From Nocardioides sp. CER19 (GTDB lineage: Bacteria > Actinomycetota > Actinomycetes > Propionibacteriales > Nocardioidaceae), in contig NZ_JARVWS010000001.1 of the NCBI RefSeq assembly GCF_029846275.1, forward strand, positions 186,001 to 250,000: a stretch of DNA of 64,000 nt, given 5' to 3'. A program made the position numbers and the translations under genes. Every line of letters starts with the position of its first letter. Position 1 is the stretch's first letter. The notes beneath the pieces are model-generated. The model saw nothing but the letters and a program-made list of their open reading frames with translations. It did no database searches and was not told where the DNA came from. Below are positions 59,814 through 64,000 of the stretch, one piece after another.

Positions 59814-60575
59814 TCAGCGGTCCCCGTCGAGCCGGGCGTGCGCCGACCGGATGTGCGCCTCGACCAGGTCGGCGGCCGCGGCGCCGTCCCCCGCCGCGAT
59901 CGCCTCGTAGACGCCACGGTGCTCCTCGGACAGTCGCCGGCGCACGGCCGGCCAGTCGTCGCCGAGCCGCTCGAGGCTGGCGAGGATCGGCTGCCGCATC
60001 GCCTCGCGGATCGCGATGGTCATGTCGGCGACGAGCCGGTTGCCGCCCGCCTCGGCGATGGCGATGTGGAAGGTGGTGTCGAGGTCGTTGTAGGACCGGC
60101 GGTCCTCGTCGACGCCACCCTCCAACGCCTCCATCGCCGCCAGGGGCGCGGCGATCGCGCTCATCGCGGCCCGGGTGGCGTTGGCGGCTGCGAGCGCCGC
60201 GCTCGACCGCTCCAGCGTGATCCGGGCCTCGATGACGTCGCCGACCGGGAAGTTGGCGAGCGCGACGTGGACGCGGAGGAGGCGGGTGAGGGCCTCCGAC
60301 GGCATCGCGGAGACGACCGTCCCGGCGTCCGGACCCGAGCCGACCCCGGCCCGGACCACCCCCTGCGCCTCCAGCGTCCGCATGGCCTCGCGCACCGCGG
60401 CGCGGGAGACCTGGAGCCGGGCCGAGAGCTCGCGCTCGCCGGGGAGCCGGTCGCCCACCTTCAGCGCCCCGGCCAGGATCTGCTCCTCGACCTGGTCGAC
60501 GACGTGCTGGTAGGCGCGGACCCGCTCCACCGGGCGCCAGGCGTCCCCCGCCCTTGCGTCGATCACGGCCGTCAC
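59814..60575 (-). CDS. GntR/FadR-family regulator of lactate utilisation (LldR/LutR-like)
   Basis: This is a 253-residue regulator. The winged helix is at 22-90 (YQHVVDQVEEQILAGALKVGDRLPGERELSARLQVSRAAVREAMRTLEAQGVV split around the turn). The FCD domain, 108-240, has the metal set in DTTFHIAIAEAGGN and EEHRGVYEAI and AHIRSAH. Divergent from lutA with a 60-bp gap that contains a 17-bp palindrome. Start is GTG at 60575 (or 60566). Confidence 0.9.
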   Translation of the reverse strand: MTAVIDARAGDAWRPVERVRAYQHVVDQVEEQILAGALKVGDRLPGERELSARLQVSRAAVREAMRTLEAQGVVRAGVGSGPDAGTVVSAMPSEALTRLLRVHVALANFPVGDVIEARITLERSSAALAAANATRAAMSAIAAPLAAMEALEGGVDEDRRSYNDLDTTFHIAIAEAGGNRLVADMTIAIREAMRQPILASLERLGDDWPAVRRRLSEEHRGVYEAIAAGDGAAAADLVEAHIRSAHARLDGDR

Positions 60576-60589
60576 CCTACAGTCGCGCC

Positions 60590-60606
60590 ATGTGGTCTGA
60601 CCACAT
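60590..60606. promoter_or_regulatory. GntR/FadR operator in the lutA promoter
   Basis: ATGTGGTCTGACCACAT is a perfect 17-bp palindrome. TGGTCTGACCA is the TGGT-N3-ACCA pattern typical of FadR/LldR regulators. Confidence 0.7.
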
Positions 60607-60635
60607 CGAGGTCGGCCAGATATGAGGAGGTACCG

Positions 60636-61409
60636 GTGCGCGTCGCGTTGTTCGCCACCTGCTTCAACGACGCGATGTGGCCCGAGACGCCGAAGGCGGT
60701 CGTCACCGTCCTCGAGCGGCTCGGCTGCACCGTCGAGTTCCCGCTCGGACAGACCTGTTGCGGCCAGATGCTCACCAACACCGGCTACGCCCGCGAGGCG
60801 CTGCCGCTGGTCGAGCGGTTCGCCGACGTCTTCGAGTCCTATGACGCCGTGGTGGCTCCGTCCGGCTCGTGCGTCGGCTCGGTGCGGCACCAGCACAGCG
60901 GCGTCGCCCGGGACTGCGGCCGGACCGACCTGGCCGAGCGCGTGGCGACCGGGGCCCGGAAGGTCTACGAGCTCAGCGAGTTCCTCGTCGACGTGCTCGG
61001 GGTGACCGACGTCGGGGCGAGGTTCCCGCACCGCGTGACCTACCACCCGACCTGCCACTCGCTGCGGATGCTGCGCGTCGGCGACAAGCCCCTGGAGCTG
61101 CTCCGGGCCGTGCGCGGCATCGACCTGGTGGAGCTGCCCGGAGCCGAGGAGTGCTGCGGGTTCGGCGGGACGTTCGCCCTCAAGAACGCCGACACCTCGG
61201 TCGCGATGGGCTCCGACAAGGCCCGGCACGTGCGCGAGACCGAGGCGGAGGTCCTGGTGGCCGGCGACAACAGCTGCCTGGCGCACATCGGCGGCCTGCT
61301 GCGACGGCAGCGGGCCGGCGTACGCGTGATGCACCTGGCGGAGGTGCTGGCCTCCACCGAGGCGGACTTCGCGCGCGGCCAGGAGCTCGGGGCGGAGGCC
61401 ACGCGATGA
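60636..61409 (+). CDS. lutA: L-lactate utilisation protein LutA/LldE, (Fe-S)-binding
   Basis: This is a 257-residue protein with two cysteine-rich CCG domains. The first contains TCCGQMLTNTG (41-51) and the second EECCGFGGTFAL (172-183), which are the 4Fe-4S or heterodisulfide-reductase-like motifs. It acts with LutB and LutC to oxidise L-lactate to pyruvate at the membrane. The GTG at 60636 has AGGAGG 5-6 nt before it. It overlaps lutB by 4 bp. Confidence 0.95.
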   Translation: MRVALFATCFNDAMWPETPKAVVTVLERLGCTVEFPLGQTCCGQMLTNTGYAREALPLVERFADVFESYDAVVAPSGSCVGSVRHQHSGVARDCGRTDLAERVATGARKVYELSEFLVDVLGVTDVGARFPHRVTYHPTCHSLRMLRVGDKPLELLRAVRGIDLVELPGAEECCGFGGTFALKNADTSVAMGSDKARHVRETEAEVLVAGDNSCLAHIGGLLRRQRAGVRVMHLAEVLASTEADFARGQELGAEATR

Positions 61410-62860
61410 GCGGGACGTTCGTGGGCATGCCGGCCTTCCCCGACGCCGCGCGCGAGGCGCTGGCCGACTCCCAGCAGCGCCGCAACCTGCACCACGCCAC
61501 GCACACCATCCGCGACAAGCGCGCCCGCGTGGTCGGCGAGGTGGGCAACTGGGAGGAGCTCCGGGTCGCCGGTGCCGAGATCAAGGACCGGGTGCTGACG
61601 CACCTCGACACCTATCTGGAGCAGCTCGAGGAGTCGCTCACCCGGGCCGGCGCGACGGTCCACTGGGCCCGCGACGCCGAGGAGGCCAACCGGATCGTCG
61701 TCGAGCTCGTCCGGGCGACCGGCGCCGACGAGGTGGTCAAGGTCAAGTCGATGGCGACCCAGGAGATCGAGCTCAACGACGCGCTCGAGGCCGCCGGGAT
61801 CGACGCCTGGGAGACCGACCTGGCAGAGCTCATCGTGCAGCTCGGCCACGACCTGCCGAGCCACATCCTCGTGCCGGCGATCCACCGCAACCGGGCCGAG
61901 ATCCGGGAGATCTTCCTGCGCGAGATGGGCCAGGTCGGCACGCCGGCCCCCGACGGGCTGACGTCGGAGCCGCGCGAGCTCGCCGAGGCCGCCCGCCGCC
62001 ACCTGCGCGAGAAGTTCCTCCGCTCCCGGGTCGCGATCTCGGGCGCCAACTTCGCGGTGGCCGACTCGGGGACGCTGGTCGTCGTCGAGTCCGAGGGCAA
62101 CGGCCGGATGTGCCTCACCCTGCCGGAGACCCTGATCAGCGTCGTCGGCATCGAGAAGGTGGTCCCGACCCTCGCCGACCTCGAGGTCATGCTCCAGCTG
62201 CTCCCGCGCAGCTCGACCGGCGAGCGGATGAACCCCTACACCTCGATGTGGACCGGCGTGACGCCCGGCGACGGGCCACAGGACGTGCACGTCGTGCTGC
62301 TCGACAACGGCCGGACCGAGGCGCTCGCCGACGAGCTCGGGCGGCAGGCGCTGCGCTGCATCCGGTGCTCGGCCTGCCTCAACGTCTGCCCGGTCTACGA
62401 GCGGGTCGGCGGCCACAGCTACGGCTCGGTCTACCCGGGTCCGATCGGTGCCGTGCTCAACCCGCTGATCCGCGGCACGTCGACCCCGGTCGACAAGTCG
62501 CTCCCCTATGCCTCCTCGCTCTGCGGCGCCTGCTTCGACGCCTGCCCGGTCCGCATCCAGATCCCCGACCTGCTCGTCAGGCTGCGCACCCGTGTCGTCG
62601 ACGAGAAGCGCGGTGGGATCCCGTCCGGCGAGGAGATCGCGATGAAGGGGACCGCCTGGATGTTCGCCGAGGCCAAGCGCTGGGAGCGTGCGCAGAAGGG
62701 CAGCGAGCTGGCCGGACGGGCACTGCGCCGTCGAGACGGGCTCGGCCGGCTGCCCGGCCCGCTCTCGGCCTGGACCGACGCCCGCGACGCACCCGCGCCG
62801 CCGGAGGAGACGTTCCGCAGCTGGTGGCGACGAGAGCGAGGGACCGATGAGCGCGCGTGA
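61406..62860 (+). CDS. lutB: L-lactate utilisation iron-sulfur protein LutB/LldF
   Basis: This is a 484-residue iron-sulfur protein. The LUD domain covers 60-300 (SGANFAVADSGTLVVVESEGN). Two ferredoxin-like motifs follow: C318, C321, C324, C328 (CIRCSACLNVCPVY) and C373, C376, C380 (CGACFDACPV). It carries electrons from lactate oxidation. Start overlaps lutA (ATGA). Confidence 0.96.
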   Translation: MSGTFVGMPAFPDAAREALADSQQRRNLHHATHTIRDKRARVVGEVGNWEELRVAGAEIKDRVLTHLDTYLEQLEESLTRAGATVHWARDAEEANRIVVELVRATGADEVVKVKSMATQEIELNDALEAAGIDAWETDLAELIVQLGHDLPSHILVPAIHRNRAEIREIFLREMGQVGTPAPDGLTSEPRELAEAARRHLREKFLRSRVAISGANFAVADSGTLVVVESEGNGRMCLTLPETLISVVGIEKVVPTLADLEVMLQLLPRSSTGERMNPYTSMWTGVTPGDGPQDVHVVLLDNGRTEALADELGRQALRCIRCSACLNVCPVYERVGGHSYGSVYPGPIGAVLNPLIRGTSTPVDKSLPYASSLCGACFDACPVRIQIPDLLVRLRTRVVDEKRGGIPSGEEIAMKGTAWMFAEAKRWERAQKGSELAGRALRRRDGLGRLPGPLSAWTDARDAPAPPEETFRSWWRRERGTDERA

Positions 62861-63473
62861 CGAGATCCTCGGCCGGGTCAGGACGGCACTCCAGGACGCC
62901 CCGGACAGCCCGCCTCCGGCCTGGACGTACGGCGCCGGGGCGGCCGTGGCCGACGTACCGGCCCTGTTCGCGGAGCGGGTGGAGGACTACCGGGCGACCG
63001 TGCAGCGCGTCGGGGCCGGTCAGGTCGCCGATGCCGTGACCGAGGCGCTCGGAAGCGCCGGCACCGTCGTCGTGCCGGACGGCCTGCCGTCCGAGTGGCT
63101 CCCCGACGGGCTCGAGACGGTCGTCGACGACGGCTCGCTGGGAGCCGGCGACCTCGACCGGATCGACGCCGTGGTCACCGGGTCGGCGGTCGGCATCGCC
63201 GTCACGGGGACGATCGTGCTCGACCACGGGCCCGGCCAGGGCCGGCGCGCGCTCTCCCTCGTGCCGGACCTGCACGTCTGCGTGGTGAGGGAGGCGGACC
63301 TGGTGGCCGACGTGCCCGAAGCGGTGGCGCGGCTGCAGTCCTCGATCGACGCCGGTCGTCCGCTCACCTGGATCAGCGGGCCCTCGGCGACCAGCGACAT
63401 CGAGCTCCAGCGGGTCGAGGGCGTCCACGGACCCCGGACGCTGCGGGTTCTCCTCGTGAGCGAAGGGCCCTAG
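62847..63473 (+). CDS. lutC: L-lactate utilisation protein LutC/LldG
   Basis: This is a 208-residue LUD-domain protein. The C-terminal VTGTIVLDHGPGQGRRALSLVPDLHVCVV and DIELQRVEGVHGPRTLRVLLV motif is the LutC signature. It is the third partner of the lactate oxidase complex. It overlaps lutB by 14 bp in another frame; the ATG at 62847 fits the family start (DEILGRVRTAL). Confidence 0.95.
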   Translation: MSARDEILGRVRTALQDAPDSPPPAWTYGAGAAVADVPALFAERVEDYRATVQRVGAGQVADAVTEALGSAGTVVVPDGLPSEWLPDGLETVVDDGSLGAGDLDRIDAVVTGSAVGIAVTGTIVLDHGPGQGRRALSLVPDLHVCVVREADLVADVPEAVARLQSSIDAGRPLTWISGPSATSDIELQRVEGVHGPRTLRVLLVSEGP

Positions 63474-63483
63474 GCTGCCTGAG

Positions 63484-64000
63484 GTGACCGAGCACGTGCC
63501 CAGCCGCCACGTCCTGTCCGCCGACGGCGTCTCGCTGGCCGTCTACGAGACCGGTGAGCCGGGGCGGCCGACGGTGGTCGCCGTGCACGGCTACCCCGAC
63601 GACCACACCGTCTGGGACGGGGTGGTCGCGCTGCTCGCCGCGGACTTCCACGTCGTCACCTACGACGTGCGCGGAGCCGGTGCCTCCGCGGCGCCGCAGC
63701 AACGAGAGGGCTACCGGATCCCGCACCTGGTCGACGACCTGCTCGCCGTCGTCGACGCCACGGCTCCGGGCGAGGACGTGCACCTCATCGGGCACGACTG
63801 GGGATCGGTGCAGAGCTGGGGCGCCGTCGTGGACGAGCGGCTCGAGCAGCGGCTGCTGTCCTTCACGTCGATCTCGGGACCGAGCCTGGACTACGCGAGC
63901 GCGTGGCTGCGCGGGATCCGGCGCCACCCGGGGGCGGCGCTGCGACAGCTGGCCGAGTCGTCCTACATCGGGTTCTTCCAGCTGCCGGTCGTCCCCGAGG
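63484..64000 (+). CDS. Alpha/beta hydrolase, N-terminal part (probable bifunctional hydrolase-SDR protein)
   Basis: The frame from the GTG at 63484 runs off the window edge at 172 codons. LAVYETGEPGRPTVVAVHGYPDDHTVWDGV is the start of an alpha/beta hydrolase, with the oxyanion-hole HGYPD. VTYDVRGAGAS and the nucleophile elbow GHDWGSVQSW follow. This sequence style (YDVRGAGASAAP plus LVDDLLAVVDA) is known from actinobacterial proteins that fuse an epoxide-hydrolase-like domain to an SDR domain. The fusion part would lie outside. It is 10 bp downstream of lutC and may be cotranscribed. Confidence 0.85.
   Translation, partial: MTEHVPSRHVLSADGVSLAVYETGEPGRPTVVAVHGYPDDHTVWDGVVALLAADFHVVTYDVRGAGASAAPQQREGYRIPHLVDDLLAVVDATAPGEDVHLIGHDWGSVQSWGAVVDERLEQRLLSFTSISGPSLDYASAWLRGIRRHPGAALRQLAESSYIGFFQLPVVPE

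Overview
The window is high-GC DNA (third codon positions almost all G or C, many GTG starts, 1-17 bp gene overlaps) from an actinobacterium. The gene set points to Nocardioides or another Nocardioidaceae: a SARP-type regulator, a DUF3311/symporter pair, DUF1707 and PadR genes, a WXG100-like cassette, an F420-type luciferase-like oxidoreductase and ECF41/ECF42 sigma factors. The genus is an inference. I see no rRNA, tRNA, CRISPR array, prophage or transposase. The longest stretch without a gene is about 260 bp (22,348-22,616), so no stretch exceeds 300 bp.

Layout. 0-11 kb: a CoA-transferase cut by the window edge, a large SARP/AAA regulator, a polar amino-acid ABC operon, an MMPL exporter and a dienoyl-CoA reductase. 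11-16 kb: a GH1 glycosidase, a pirin-like protein, a LuxR regulator and a succinate-semialdehyde dehydrogenase. 16-24.5 kb: an ECF41 sigma factor divergent from its AhpD-like partner, a DEAD-box helicase, a MOSC protein, GlmS, two small unknown genes, YceI and a double GNAT protein. 24.5-31 kb: a sodium:solute symporter with DUF3311, a PadR/DUF1707 pair, and a five-gene WXG100/ESX-like cassette ending in a glycine-zipper protein. 31-41 kb: an M3 peptidase, an ECF42 sigma factor with two DGPF/YCII proteins, an MFS carrier, a secreted phosphodiesterase/nuclease-like protein, a DinB-like protein, a luciferase-like oxidoreductase and a second ECF41-like sigma factor. 41-49 kb: a pseudouridine catabolism operon with a TetR gene and a divergent MFS gene, a cupin, a TetR-flavin oxidase-AKR operon and a sterol-desaturase-like protein.

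49-63.5 kb is the most coherent block. It encodes every step of the non-phosphorylating L-fucose pathway: a type-1 sugar ABC importer, FucU mutarotase, an AKR sugar dehydrogenase, fuconolactonase, L-fuconate dehydratase, an SDR dehydrogenase and a fumarylacetoacetase-family hydrolase that should release pyruvate and L-lactate. LutABC, which oxidises L-lactate, lies directly next to it. GntR, LacI and a second GntR/FadR regulator are embedded. I find matching palindromes in the promoter spacers of the first GntR gene and of the dehydratase operon, a LacI-type operator over the predicted start of the fucU transcript, and a GntR-type operator before lutA. Together these suggest layered control of fucose import, fucose oxidation and lactate disposal.

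Sequence-level signals that deserve attention are divergent and single ECF41-type promoters, a candidate ECF42 promoter, several long perfect palindromes, a four-copy 9-bp tandem repeat carrying CACGTG, and a GH1 enzyme whose two conserved catalytic-motif asparagines are both serine.
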